Positions 44,299-52,508 of a stretch of DNA of 64,000 nt are shown here, piece by piece. The DNA is taken from contig CAVYUQ010000014.1 of the NCBI GenBank assembly GCA_963771715.1, positions 141,304 through 205,303 on the forward strand, read 5' to 3'. This DNA comes from JACVRW01 sp963771715. GTDB taxonomy: Bacteria; Actinomycetota; Thermoleophilia; Solirubrobacterales; Thermoleophilaceae. The notes under the pieces are model-generated. The model made no database searches and was not told where the DNA came from. It saw only the letters and a program-made list of their open reading frames with translations. The translations under genes and the position numbers were made by a program. How positions within the stretch are numbered: the stretch's first letter is position 1; each line of letters begins with the position of its first letter.

Positions 44299-44646
44299 TC
44301 AGCGCTTCGGCTGCCAGAGCGCGACCTCGCCGGCCGCCGGGGTGGCCACGACGCTGCGCCAGCCGGTCGGCCCCTCGCGCGGCTCGAGCAGCACCCGGGC
44401 GCCGGAGGCGCGCGCCGCATCCGTGGCCGCGCCGATCTCCGCGACCTGCACGTAGGGCAGCCACAGCGCGCGCTCGGTTGCGCACTGCACGATCCCGCCG
44501 CCGAGCCCGCCGCCGAGCTCGAGCGCGAGGTAGGAGCGGGGCCCCGCGTCGATGCGCTCCTCCTTCCAGCCGAACAGCTCCGCGTAGAAGGCGCGCGCAC
44601 ACTCGAGGCTCCCGGTGTGCAGCTCCAGGTGAACCACTGGCTTCAT
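44299..44646 (-). CDS. VOC-family (glyoxalase-fold) protein
   Basis: A 115-aa protein of paired beta-alpha-beta3 modules: VVHLELHTGSLECARAFYAE followed by LFGWKEERID, then LPYVQVAEIGAATDAARASG, and a final AGEVALWQPKR. It is of the type found near ECF sigma genes (COG3324-like). ATG 44646 faces the sigma-factor gene across an 83-bp region that contains a perfect palindrome. Function unknown. Confidence 0.85.
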   Translation of the reverse strand: MKPVVHLELHTGSLECARAFYAELFGWKEERIDAGPRSYLALELGGGLGGGIVQCATERALWLPYVQVAEIGAATDAARASGARVLLEPREGPTGWRSVVATPAAGEVALWQPKR

Positions 44647-44673
44647 CGGTGTCTATATGACCCGCACCGGTCC

Positions 44674-44700
44674 CCAAACTCATCGGGCCGATGAGTTTGG
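44674..44700. promoter_or_regulatory. perfect 13-bp-arm palindrome between VOC and ECF sigma genes
   Basis: Arms CCAAACTCATCGG and CCGATGAGTTTGG are exact inverse complements separated by one G, 27 bp in all. It sits 27 bp from the VOC start on one side and 29 bp from the sigma-factor start on the other, between divergent genes. Position and symmetry suggest a shared operator, or two overlapping divergent ECF-type promoters. Confidence 0.6.
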
Positions 44701-44729
44701 ACGGCTCCGCGTGTCTAACCTGGCGAGGC

Positions 44730-45845
44730 ATGGCTTCCCCATCCACCGCCCAGGAACAAGAGCTGCTCGAGGCCGCCCGCGGCGGCGACGAGAGCGCCTA
44801 CCGGAGCCTGCTCGAGCCCTATCAGGGAGAGCTGCATGCGCACTGCTATCGCATGCTCGGCTCCGTGCACGACGCCGAGGACGCGCTCCAGGACGCGTCG
44901 CTGCGCGCGTGGCGAGGGCTCGCCAAGTTCGAGGGGCGCAGCTCGCTGCGGTCCTGGCTCTACACGATCGCCACGAACACCTGCCTGAACCAGATCGCGC
45001 GCCGCCCCAAGCGCGTGCTCCCGGTCGACTACGGCCCCGCGGCGGACCCGCACGGCGGTCCCGGCGAACCGGTTGTGGAATCGGTGTGGGTGGAGCCCTA
45101 CCCGGACGAGACCCTCGGCGTCGAGGACGGTTTCGCGTCCCCGGAAGCGCGCTACGAGCAGCGCGAGAGCGTCGAGCTAGCCTTCATCGCGGCGCTCCAG
45201 CTGCTTCCCCCGAACCAGCGCGCCGTGCTGATCCTGCGCGAGGTGCTCGGCTTCTCCGCGCAGGAGGTGGCCGACTCGCTCGAGACCTCCGTCGCCTCAG
45301 TGAACAGCGCCCTCCAGCGGGCACGCAAGACGGCCGAAGAGCGCATGCCCGAGCAAAGCCAGCAGGCCACCCTGCGCGCGCTCGGCGACGACGAGCTCAG
45401 CGAGATCGTGGACCGCTACGTCGAGGCGTGGGAGCAGAACGACTTCGAGACCGTGGTCTCGATGCTGGCCGAGGACGCCACCTTCGCGATGCCGCCGCTC
45501 GCCACCTGGTTCGGCGGCACCGACGAGATCGGCACGTTCCTCGAGGGCTGGCCGCTGTCCGGCGCCTGGCGCTGGCGCCCGATCCGCACCACGGCGAACG
45601 GCCAGCCGGCGCTGGCGTTCTACGCGTGGGACGACGACGAGCGCGCCTACCTCCCCTTCGCGCTGAACGTGCTGACGTTCCGCGGCGAGCAGATCAGCGA
45701 CGTCGTGGCGTTCGTCGTGCGCGCCACCGACCTTCCCGCCACCCAGTCCTACGGGCGCTGGGTGGACGAGCCCATCGACCCGAACCGGCTGTACGCGAGC
45801 TTTGAGCGCTTCGGCCTGCCCGACCGACTGGAGGAGTCCCGATGA
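44730..45845 (+). CDS. ECF RNA polymerase sigma factor with C-terminal SnoaL domain
   Basis: A 371-aa extracytoplasmic-function sigma factor of the long actinobacterial type (sigma-70 family TIGR02960-like). Sigma region 2 is at about 18-85 (YQGELHAHCYRMLGSVHDAE, DALQDASLRAWRGL). Region 4 is at about 160-215 (LPPNQRAVLILREVLGFSAQ then EVADSLETSVASVNSALQRA). An NTF2/SnoaL domain at about 230-345 likely gates activity in place of an anti-sigma factor. ATG 44730 is preferred over ATG 44691, which lies inside the palindrome. The TGA overlaps the next ATG (ATGA). Confidence 0.92.
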   Translation: MASPSTAQEQELLEAARGGDESAYRSLLEPYQGELHAHCYRMLGSVHDAEDALQDASLRAWRGLAKFEGRSSLRSWLYTIATNTCLNQIARRPKRVLPVDYGPAADPHGGPGEPVVESVWVEPYPDETLGVEDGFASPEARYEQRESVELAFIAALQLLPPNQRAVLILREVLGFSAQEVADSLETSVASVNSALQRARKTAEERMPEQSQQATLRALGDDELSEIVDRYVEAWEQNDFETVVSMLAEDATFAMPPLATWFGGTDEIGTFLEGWPLSGAWRWRPIRTTANGQPALAFYAWDDDERAYLPFALNVLTFRGEQISDVVAFVVRATDLPATQSYGRWVDEPIDPNRLYASFERFGLPDRLEESR

Positions 45846-46496
45846 TCGGAACGCGCGAGGAGTGGATCGCGGCTCGCCGCGAGCTGCTCGACAAGGAGAA
45901 GGAGCTGACCCGCCGCGGCGACGAGCTCGCGCGGGAGCGGCGCGAGCTGCCCTGGGTGCCGGTCGAGGAGGACGTACGAGTTCGAGACGCCCGACGGCGC
46001 GCGCGGGCTCGCCGACCTGTTCGACGGCCGCTCGCAGCTGCTCGTCTACCACCTGATGTTCGGCCCGGACGACGACGCCGCCTGTTCGGGCTGCTCGTTC
46101 ACCGCGGACAGCCTCGCCGGCGCGGTGATCCACCTCGAGAACCAGGACGTGAGCTTCGTCGCAGTCTCGCGCGCTCCACTGGAGCGGCTGCTCGCCTACC
46201 GCGACCGCATGGGCTGGAGCTTCCCTTGGGTGTCCTCTCCAGGCCCCTTCAACCGGGACTTCGCCGAGTACAGCGGCTTCCCCCTCGACGGCATGGAGCT
46301 GCACGGCCTCAGCGCCTTCGCCCTGGAGGACGGGACGGTCCATCACACCTACTCCACCTACGACCGCGGCACCGACGTGCTCTGCAGCAGCTGGCAGCTG
46401 CTCGACCGGACGCCCAGGGGGCGGCCCGCTCGCGAGGAGCTCGACGACTGGCCGCGGCGACACGACGAATACGAGGAGGCAGTTCATGCTGGCTGA
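45842..46496 (+). CDS. DUF899 thioredoxin-like protein, frameshifted near 45976
   Basis: A 217-aa DUF899 protein (thioredoxin-like fold). ATG 45842 overlaps the sigma-gene stop. The helix REEWIAARRELLDKEKELTR, RGDELARERRELPWVPVEED is diagnostic. After EED one inserted base is followed in the corrected frame by YEFETPDGARGLADLFDGRS, then LMFGPDDDAACSGCSFTADS (the CxxC and AD motif), GWSFPWVSSPG and FNRDFAE. The function is unknown; an oxidative-stress or redox role is inferred from the CxxC. Confidence 0.87.
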
Positions 46497-46863
46497 CAGC
46501 AAGGCATTCAGCGGCTTCGCGGTGCCGGACATCGACGAGGCACGCAGGTTCTACGGCGAGACGCTCGGGCTCAACGTCGAGCTGATGGAGGAACCCGGCC
46601 TGCTGACGCTCCAACTCGCCGGCGACCGCCCCGTGATGATCTATCCGAAGCCCGACTTCGAGCCGGCCACGTACACGATCCTCAACTTCCCGGTCGACGA
46701 CGTCGAGGCGGCCGTCGACGAGCTGAGCGCGCGCGGCGTGCAGTTCGAGCGCTACGACGGCTTCGACCAGGACGAGAAGGGCATCGCCCGCGGGAACGGC
46801 CCCGACATCGCCTGGTTCAAGGACCCGGCCGGGAACGTGCTCTCGGTGCTCACGCCCGGCTAG
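46486..46863 (+). CDS. VOC-family (glyoxalase-fold) protein
   Basis: A 125-aa VOC protein. KAFSGFAVPDIDEARRFYGE, LGLNVELMEEPGLLTLQLAG and PATYTILNFPVDDVEAAVDE are typical paired motifs, and it ends DIAWFKDPAGNVLSVL, with the usual Asp-Pro-x-Gly-Asn turn. It overlaps the DUF899 gene by 11 bp, making the third gene of the sigma operon. Its stop shares a CTAG with the convergent TolB-like gene. Confidence 0.9.
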   Translation: MLADSKAFSGFAVPDIDEARRFYGETLGLNVELMEEPGLLTLQLAGDRPVMIYPKPDFEPATYTILNFPVDDVEAAVDELSARGVQFERYDGFDQDEKGIARGNGPDIAWFKDPAGNVLSVLTPG

Positions 46864-47771
46864 CGCGGCCGCCACGCGGGGCTGAACGAGCTGACGGAGC
46901 CGCTCTCGCCGCTGAACTGGGTGGGCGCCACCTCGCGCGGCGCCGCCCCGCTGCCCAGGCGCCTCACGTAGACGCCGAGGTCGAAGCCGTCGTACGCGAG
47001 CCAGCGGCCGTCGGGAGACCAGACGGGATGGGAGACGTCCCTCCGGCGCCCGACGCGGCGGAGCTCGCGGCCGCTCGCGGTGACCGTGTACATGCGCCCC
47101 GTCGGACCGTCGAAGGTGAGCGCCGGCAGCGGGCGCACGAGCGCGAGGCGGCGGCCGTTCGGCGACCAGTCCGGCGAGACGCCGGAGGTCACCCAGCGGC
47201 GATCGCCGCCGTTCGGCCGCGCGCTGTACACGTTCCCGCTGCGCACGTAAGCGAGCCGGTCGCGCGACGACCATGTGGGCTCGCCGGCGTCGCGGATGAT
47301 CAGGCGCGCTCCGCCGCCCTCGAGCCGGCGGGTGTACAGGTCCGTCCCACCGTGGTCGTTCACGCCGGTGAACGCGATCCGCTTTCCGTCGTGTGAGAAG
47401 CAGGGATCGCCGTCGTCCGCCGTTACGGCGGGCAGCAAGGTCACCTCGCCGCCGTCCGCATCGATCAGGGCGAGTCGCGCACCGGCATCGAAGACGATCG
47501 TCTGACCGTCCGGCGAATAGGACGGCGAGCGGTAGCTCGTGCCGGGGCAGTTGGGCCCGCAGTCCACCAGGGTCCGATGCCGGTCGCTCCCGAACGGCGG
47601 CAGCGCCACGAGGAGGCGTGCGCGATCGGTGATCATCGAGTCGAGGTCCCCGCTCGTAGTGAGCTGGGCGTAAGCGATCCCGCCGTTTTTACCGGGGAAG
47701 GTCGCGTAAGCCGGCGCGGCGGCGACCAGCAGTGCGACGAGCACTGCGAGCGGACCAGTCAGACGGAACAT
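46860..47771 (-). CDS. secreted TolB/PD40 beta-propeller protein
   Basis: A 303-aa exported protein. The signal peptide MFRLTGPLAVLVALLVAAAP ends at AYA. WD40-like PD40 blades recur: SPSYSPDGQTIVFDA, DPCFSHDGKRIAFTG, EPTWSSRDRLAYVRS, SPDWSPNGRRLALVR and HPVWSPDGRWLAYDG. Such propellers mediate protein or ligand binding at the cell surface. ATG 47771. Confidence 0.88.
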   Translation of the reverse strand: MFRLTGPLAVLVALLVAAAPAYATFPGKNGGIAYAQLTTSGDLDSMITDRARLLVALPPFGSDRHRTLVDCGPNCPGTSYRSPSYSPDGQTIVFDAGARLALIDADGGEVTLLPAVTADDGDPCFSHDGKRIAFTGVNDHGGTDLYTRRLEGGGARLIIRDAGEPTWSSRDRLAYVRSGNVYSARPNGGDRRWVTSGVSPDWSPNGRRLALVRPLPALTFDGPTGRMYTVTASGRELRRVGRRRDVSHPVWSPDGRWLAYDGFDLGVYVRRLGSGAAPREVAPTQFSGESGSVSSFSPAWRPR

Positions 47772-47779
47772 CCACCGCA

Positions 47780-48192
47780 CTAACCCCCGGAGGCGGCAGA
47801 AGAAGCGGTCGCGTCGGAGGCGAGCCCGCGGACCACGAACGCTGCGAACAGGAGCAGGCCAGGCTCGACCGCACCGGCGTCGTCGACGCTCGGGGCCACC
47901 GGCCGCCGGCCCCAGCCCTTGCCGTCGAGCACGGCCAGCTCGCGCTCGCCCAGCGCACCGCCCCGCCACGGCGCAGGCCGCGCGGCTCGAACTCGCCCAC
48001 CACGGTGTCGGCGCGATCCGTGGCGTGCACGGCCCGCCGCCAGAAGCCGCGGCGCGTGATGTGCCAGCTCTCCCCGCCGGCCTCGGCCGTTGCCGTGCGC
48101 CCGCCCAGGCCCTCAAGCCGCAGCGTGCCCACTCCCTCGAGGGCGTGGAGCCGCCGGTCGTGCGCCGTTCGTCTGAGCTCGAGGTCCGCCAT
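47780..48192 (-). CDS. conserved hypothetical protein, frameshifted near 47965
   Basis: ATG 48192 gives MADLELRRTAHDRRLHALEG, VGTLRLEGLGGRTATAEAGG, ESWHITRRGFWRRAVHATDR. Near the GGGG run at about 47965 one base appears missing; restoring it continues LGERELAVLDGKGWGRRPVA, PGLLLFAAFVVRGLASDATA and a stop at 47780, 137 aa. The final FAAFVVRGLA segment is hydrophobic. The strand-rich pattern suggests a small beta barrel like the tubby/LURP group, but I hold that loosely. It lies 8 bp upstream of the TolB-like gene. Confidence 0.6.
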
Positions 48193-48200
48193 GCCGAGAC

Positions 48201-48222
48201 ATTAGGGACATCCCCGGCGCGA
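48201..48222 (+). promoter_or_regulatory. LuxR/LAL-type operator-like motif, copy 1
   Basis: TTAGGGACATCCCCGG has a GGGA-N2-TCCC dyad and continues CGCGA. It matches a second site at 51524-51545 at 20 of 22 positions and resembles the PimM (LuxR-type) consensus CTVGGGAWWTCCCBAG. It lies 60 bp before the secreted-protein gene at 48283. Confidence 0.55.
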
Positions 48223-48282
48223 CGGCCGGTCCTCCGCCCGCAGAATCGCCGCACTCCCGACACCGACCAATAGGAGTGCCAA

Positions 48283-48735
48283 ATGCGCAAGACCGCCACC
48301 CGCCTCGCCCTCGCCGCCACACTGGTCGCGACCGCCGCCGCGGCCGCGCCGGCCGCCGATGCGGCTATCCCGAAGACCGGCACTTGGCGCGGCAACATGA
48401 CGCACGTGTTCCCACCCGTCTATCCCGGGGGCGCTCCCGTCACATACAAGTCGAAGATGGTGATCGTGGAGTACGAGGGACGGATCGCGTCCGTCGTGGC
48501 CACCGTGCGAATGAACTGTCCGGCCCTGCTCGCGATCCGCGACGTGCGCGTGATCCAGAGCTGGCGCCTCGGGCGTGGCCCGCGCGTGTCACGGCGCGGC
48601 AGCTTCGCCTTCCGGGCGGACGGGGCCTACTTCCACGGCACCCTGAGCAAGTCGTCGACGATCGGCGGCGCCTTGGCGACCTACGGCGAGGACTGCCGCG
48701 GCGTGGGCCGGTTCAACCTGCAGCGCCGCTGGTGA
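48283..48735 (+). CDS. small secreted protein of unknown function
   Basis: A 150-aa exported protein. The signal peptide MRKTATRLALAATLVATAAA ends at ADA. The mature part is a beta-rich unit (GTWRGNMTHVFPP, YKSKMVIVEYEGRIASVVAT, GSFAFRADGAYFHGTLSK) with two cysteines (MNCPALL and EDCRGVG) likely forming a disulfide. The GTWRG...G-F pattern recurs in small secreted proteins of this class. Preceded by an operator-like motif; overlaps the LAL gene end by 23 bp. Confidence 0.72.
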   Translation: MRKTATRLALAATLVATAAAAAPAADAAIPKTGTWRGNMTHVFPPVYPGGAPVTYKSKMVIVEYEGRIASVVATVRMNCPALLAIRDVRVIQSWRLGRGPRVSRRGSFAFRADGAYFHGTLSKSSTIGGALATYGEDCRGVGRFNLQRRW

Positions 48736-51481
48736 GTGCCGGGTCGCTCGCATAGAGCCGGATCAGCTCGGCGCGCGAGTGGATGTCGAGCTTGCGGTAG
48801 ATCCGGCTGAGGTGGAACTCGATCGTCTTGTGGCTCAGGAACAGGGCGGCGCCGACCTCCTTGTTGGTCTTGCCCTCGGAGACCTGAAGTGCGATCTGAA
48901 GTTCCTGAGGGGTGAGCTCCTCCGCCTCGTGCGACTCGCGCCGGCGGAGGGTCTCGCCGCTCGCACGCAGCTCCGTGCCGACTCGCTCAGACCAGGGCGC
49001 CGCGCCGACGCGGTCGAAGGTCTCGAGCGCGGCGCGGAGCTGCTCGCGCGCCTCCACGCGCCGCCCGGCGCGGCGCAGGCGCTCTCCGTAGCAGAGCCGG
49101 GTGCGGGCGAGCGCGAACGGGCTCTGCGCGTGCTCGTGGAGGCCCAGTGCCGAGACGAAGTGGGCCTCGAAGTCGTCGGCCTCCGCGAGCAGGCCGCGGC
49201 AGCGCTCTGCCTGCGCTCCGAACAGAGGAACCGTCGAAAGCTGGGACTCGTCGAACGTCGCGAGGATCGCCTCGGCTTCCGCTGCTTGCCCTCCCCGTAT
49301 GTTCGCCTCGGCGAGCTCGAGCTGCGGGGACACCCCCGGAATGAAGAGTGCCCGCTCGTCCGCGTGCCGGGCCACCGTTTGGATCTCGCCGATGGCCTGC
49401 TCCACCCGGCCGCAGCCGAGGTCGAGCAGTCCGAAGCAGAGACTGGCCAGCAGCCCGTAGAGCTTGAACCCAAGCTCCGCCGCGCGCCGCTGCGTCTCCT
49501 CCCCGTACTCCCGGCAGCGAGACTCATCACCCCGTAGCGCGCTCACCCAGGTGAGGACGCCGAGCGCCTGAGCAGCAGTCGCCGGGAGGTCGAATTCCTC
49601 CGCCAGCGAGAGCGACTCGCTCGCGTCGGCGTAGGTCTCGTTGAAGCGGCTCGCGTGAAGCCCCTGCCAGGCCGAGCCGGCGAGCAGCGGCGCGAGCGAT
49701 CCGACGGCACCCGTCGCGCGCGCGGCGGCGACCGTCGCTGCGAGATAACCGTGCGCCTCGTCATGGCGACCCAGCCAACCGAGGGCCGCGGAGAGCCGAC
49801 CGACCTGAAGGAAGCTGGGGACCGTGGCCTTCACGTTGGCGAGCTCGACGGCGCGGCGGAGATGCGGCTCCGCATCGCCGTAGCGGCCCGCGAAGCAGAG
49901 GGCGTACCCGAGTGCGATCGTCGCCTCGGCGTCCGCCTCGCCACCGTCCTCGGGAACGAGCGACCTGGCCCTCTCGGCGGTCTCGAGGGCGCGATCCCGT
50001 TGCCGCACGCGGACGAGCGCGTTGACCGCATCGGCCGCTGCCGCGACCGCTGCGCTCGGGTCGGTTCCCTCGAGCAGCTCGACAGCCTCGAGGATGGCCG
50101 CGGCGGCCTCGTCGCTGTTGCCCGCGAAGAACTCGATCGAGCCCTGAAGGCGGAGCGCCTGGGCCCGCAGCGCCGTGTCGGTGGCGCCCGCGAGCGCCTC
50201 CCGGACGAGATCCGACGCCATCTCGGTGCGTCCCGCCCGCCAGGCGGCGTCCGCCGCCGCGGCGAGCCGCTCGATGCAGACCTTCGGGTCCGGGCTGAGC
50301 CGAGCGGCGCGTTCGAGGGCGGCGGCAGCCGCGGCGTAACCGCCTCGCCGGCGCGCATGCTCCGCGGCCTGCGCCAGCGCGTCGGCCGCCTCCTGGTCCG
50401 GGCCGAGCGCCGCGCCCGCGAGGTGCCACGCGCGGGCCTCGAGCTGCGCCGACCCCGCAAGACCCTCCGCGAGCGCCCGGTGCGCACCGCGGCGATCGGA
50501 AGCCGGCGCCCCGTGGAAGACCGCTGAGCGCACGAGCGGGTGCCGGAACTCAAGGCGGCCGTCGACCACGCGGATCAGGCCCGCATCCTCCGCGGGCTCG
50601 AGCGCCTCCGGCGGCAGGCCGAGGCCCGCCAGCCCGGCCACGACCACCTCGGCCTCGCTCGAGCTGCTCACCGCGGCCACGAGCAGGGCCGCCTGGGAGC
50701 CCTCCGGAAGGGCCTCGGTGCGCCGCGTGAAGGCGCGCTCCACCGTGGACCCGGTGGGAAGCGGGTCGCTCAGTGCCTGCGTCCCGGCGAGCTGTTCCTC
50801 CGAGAGCAGCCCCGGCAGCTCCAGCAGCGCCAGGGGGTTGCCGTGCGTGGCCTCGTAGAGCCGGTCGGCCACCGCCGGCGCGAGCTCCGTCGCGTCCGCT
50901 CGACCCAGCAGCTGCGCCGCGGCGTCGCGCGGCAGACCGGACAGGGAGATCGAGTCGATGCCGGGCGCCTCGAACGGCCGCTCCTCGCCGTCGCGGGCGC
51001 CGAACAGGAGTGCCGCGCGGTCCGCCTGAAGGCGCTTCGCCGCGAAGATCAGCGCCTCCTGGGAGGCCGGATCGAGCCACTGCGCATCGTCCACGAGCAC
51101 GCAGACCGGATTGCCCTCGGCGGAGGCCGCCAACAGGCTCAGCGTGGCGGCCCCCACCGAGAAGCGGTCCTGTTCCTCGCCCGGGCCGATGCCGAGCGCG
51201 GAGCGAAGCACGTCGGCCTGATGCTCGGGCAGCTCGTCCAGCGTGTCCCGCATCGGCCAGCAGACCTCGAGCAGTCCCGAGAACTCGAGCTGCGCCTCCG
51301 ACTCCACGCCGAGGCCCCGCACGACCGTCATGTCCTCCGCGCGCGCGGCCGCGTAGTCGAGGAGGGCGGTCTTCCCGATGCCGGCCTCGCCCCGGATCAC
51401 GAGCGCTCCGCTTCTGCCCATTCGCGCGCGATCGAGCAGCTCGTCGAGGCGAGCGCACTCGCTCTCACGGCCGATCAGCAC
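48713..51481 (-). CDS. LAL-family (MalT-like) LuxR transcriptional regulator
   Basis: A 922-aa ATP-dependent regulator. The N-terminal AAA/STAND ATPase has IGRESECARLDELLDRARMG, Walker A GEAGIGKTALLDYA (31-44) and Walker B VCVLVDDAQWLDP. A long helical TPR-like middle (about 300-850) precedes a C-terminal LuxR helix-turn-helix (about 855-915: LTPQELQIALQVSEGKTNKE, then LSHKTIEFHLSRIYRKLDI). GTG 51481. Its upstream region contains one copy of the TTAGGGA-N2-TCCCCGG motif, and the second copy lies beyond its 3' end. Confidence 0.93.
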   Translation of the reverse strand: MLIGRESECARLDELLDRARMGRSGALVIRGEAGIGKTALLDYAAARAEDMTVVRGLGVESEAQLEFSGLLEVCWPMRDTLDELPEHQADVLRSALGIGPGEEQDRFSVGAATLSLLAASAEGNPVCVLVDDAQWLDPASQEALIFAAKRLQADRAALLFGARDGEERPFEAPGIDSISLSGLPRDAAAQLLGRADATELAPAVADRLYEATHGNPLALLELPGLLSEEQLAGTQALSDPLPTGSTVERAFTRRTEALPEGSQAALLVAAVSSSSEAEVVVAGLAGLGLPPEALEPAEDAGLIRVVDGRLEFRHPLVRSAVFHGAPASDRRGAHRALAEGLAGSAQLEARAWHLAGAALGPDQEAADALAQAAEHARRRGGYAAAAAALERAARLSPDPKVCIERLAAAADAAWRAGRTEMASDLVREALAGATDTALRAQALRLQGSIEFFAGNSDEAAAAILEAVELLEGTDPSAAVAAAADAVNALVRVRQRDRALETAERARSLVPEDGGEADAEATIALGYALCFAGRYGDAEPHLRRAVELANVKATVPSFLQVGRLSAALGWLGRHDEAHGYLAATVAAARATGAVGSLAPLLAGSAWQGLHASRFNETYADASESLSLAEEFDLPATAAQALGVLTWVSALRGDESRCREYGEETQRRAAELGFKLYGLLASLCFGLLDLGCGRVEQAIGEIQTVARHADERALFIPGVSPQLELAEANIRGGQAAEAEAILATFDESQLSTVPLFGAQAERCRGLLAEADDFEAHFVSALGLHEHAQSPFALARTRLCYGERLRRAGRRVEAREQLRAALETFDRVGAAPWSERVGTELRASGETLRRRESHEAEELTPQELQIALQVSEGKTNKEVGAALFLSHKTIEFHLSRIYRKLDIHSRAELIRLYASDPALTSGAAG

Positions 51482-51523
51482 ACGTCAACCGTAACCCGCC
51501 CCAGCGGCCCGGACAACGATCGG

Positions 51524-51545
51524 ATTAGGGATCTCCCCGGCGCGA
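51524..51545 (+). promoter_or_regulatory. LuxR/LAL-type operator-like motif, copy 2
   Basis: TTAGGGATCTCCCCGG with GGGA-N2-TCCC dyad, followed by CGCGA as in copy 1 at 48201-48222. It lies in the divergent region between the LAL gene (start 51481) and the RTX-type secreted protein (start 51577), 31 bp before the latter, so it could serve both genes. Confidence 0.55.
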
Positions 51546-51576
51546 TCAGGGGCGCCATCGCTGCAGGCTGCGCGTC

Positions 51577-52500
51577 ATGAACTCATACCGACACAGAACA
51601 CTTGCCGCCTGTCTGGTGGCGCTCGTCCTCGCCCTCGCGGCGGCGACGCAGGCAAATGCCCAGTCGATCGTCCAAGTGGACCTCCAGGGCGGCGGAAGCG
51701 GCCGCGTGACGGGCCAGGAGGGGATCAACTGCCCCGGCGTGTGCTGGGCCGACATGGAGGACTTCTACGACGTCGTCTATGCGCCCGCCGGGCTGCACGC
51801 GACGGCGGACCCGGGCTCGATCTTTGCCGGCTGGGGCGGCGCCTGCCTCTTCACGGGCACCAGCCCCAACTGCTCGATCCCCCGCTTCTACAACGCGACG
51901 AGGACGGCCATCGCCCGCTTCGAGAAGCTCACGATCCTGAAGCCCTCCGCGCTCACGGTCTCCGTCTCCGGGACCGGCGCCGGCACCGTCACCGCGCCGG
52001 GAATCGCCTGCCCCGGCGACTGTGCCCAGGCCTACGTGAAGGACGCACAGGTCACCCTGTCCGCCAGTCCGGCTGCAGGATCGAGCTTCGCCGGCTGGTC
52101 CGGGGCGTGCTCGGGCGTGGCTCCCGCGTGCACGGTCACTACGAGTGGCGCCAAGAGCGTCACCGCCGAGTTCACCGCCGACCCCGCCACGGGCGGCGGT
52201 GGTCCCGCGGGCGGCGGAGGTCCTGGCTCTACGTCGCAGCCGCGCGGCGACTGCACCATCCGCGGCACTCGCGGTAACGACCTCCTGGTCGGCACGCGCG
52301 GCCGCGACGTGATCTGTGGCCTCGGCGGCAAGGACCGGCTGATCGGCCGCGCCGGGAACGACGTGCTGAGAGGCGGCCCTGGCGCCGACCTTCTCCGCGG
52401 CGGCCGCGGACGCGATCTACTGAACGGCGGCCGCGGCATGGACCGTGCCCGCGTGGCGAGCGGCACCGACACGAAGCGGTCGATCGAGATCGTCCTCTGA
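51577..52500 (+). CDS. secreted protein with bacterial (InlB-like) repeats and RTX-type calcium-binding tail
   Basis: A 307-aa exported protein. The signal peptide (1-28) ends ANA. Two divergent beta repeats follow (QVDLQGGGSGRVTGQEGINC and VSVSGTGAGTVTAPGIACPG), each with a C-P-G-C/D-C pair and GSxFAGW. A Gly-rich linker (about 205-222) leads to RTX-like nonapeptides, DRLIGRAGNDVLRGGPGADL and LRGGRGRDLLNGGRGMDRA. Arg substitutions within the repeats may weaken calcium binding. Extracellular; function unknown. Confidence 0.85.
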   Translation: MNSYRHRTLAACLVALVLALAAATQANAQSIVQVDLQGGGSGRVTGQEGINCPGVCWADMEDFYDVVYAPAGLHATADPGSIFAGWGGACLFTGTSPNCSIPRFYNATRTAIARFEKLTILKPSALTVSVSGTGAGTVTAPGIACPGDCAQAYVKDAQVTLSASPAAGSSFAGWSGACSGVAPACTVTTSGAKSVTAEFTADPATGGGGPAGGGGPGSTSQPRGDCTIRGTRGNDLLVGTRGRDVICGLGGKDRLIGRAGNDVLRGGPGADLLRGGRGRDLLNGGRGMDRARVASGTDTKRSIEIVL

Positions 52501-52508
52501 GGAGTGCG

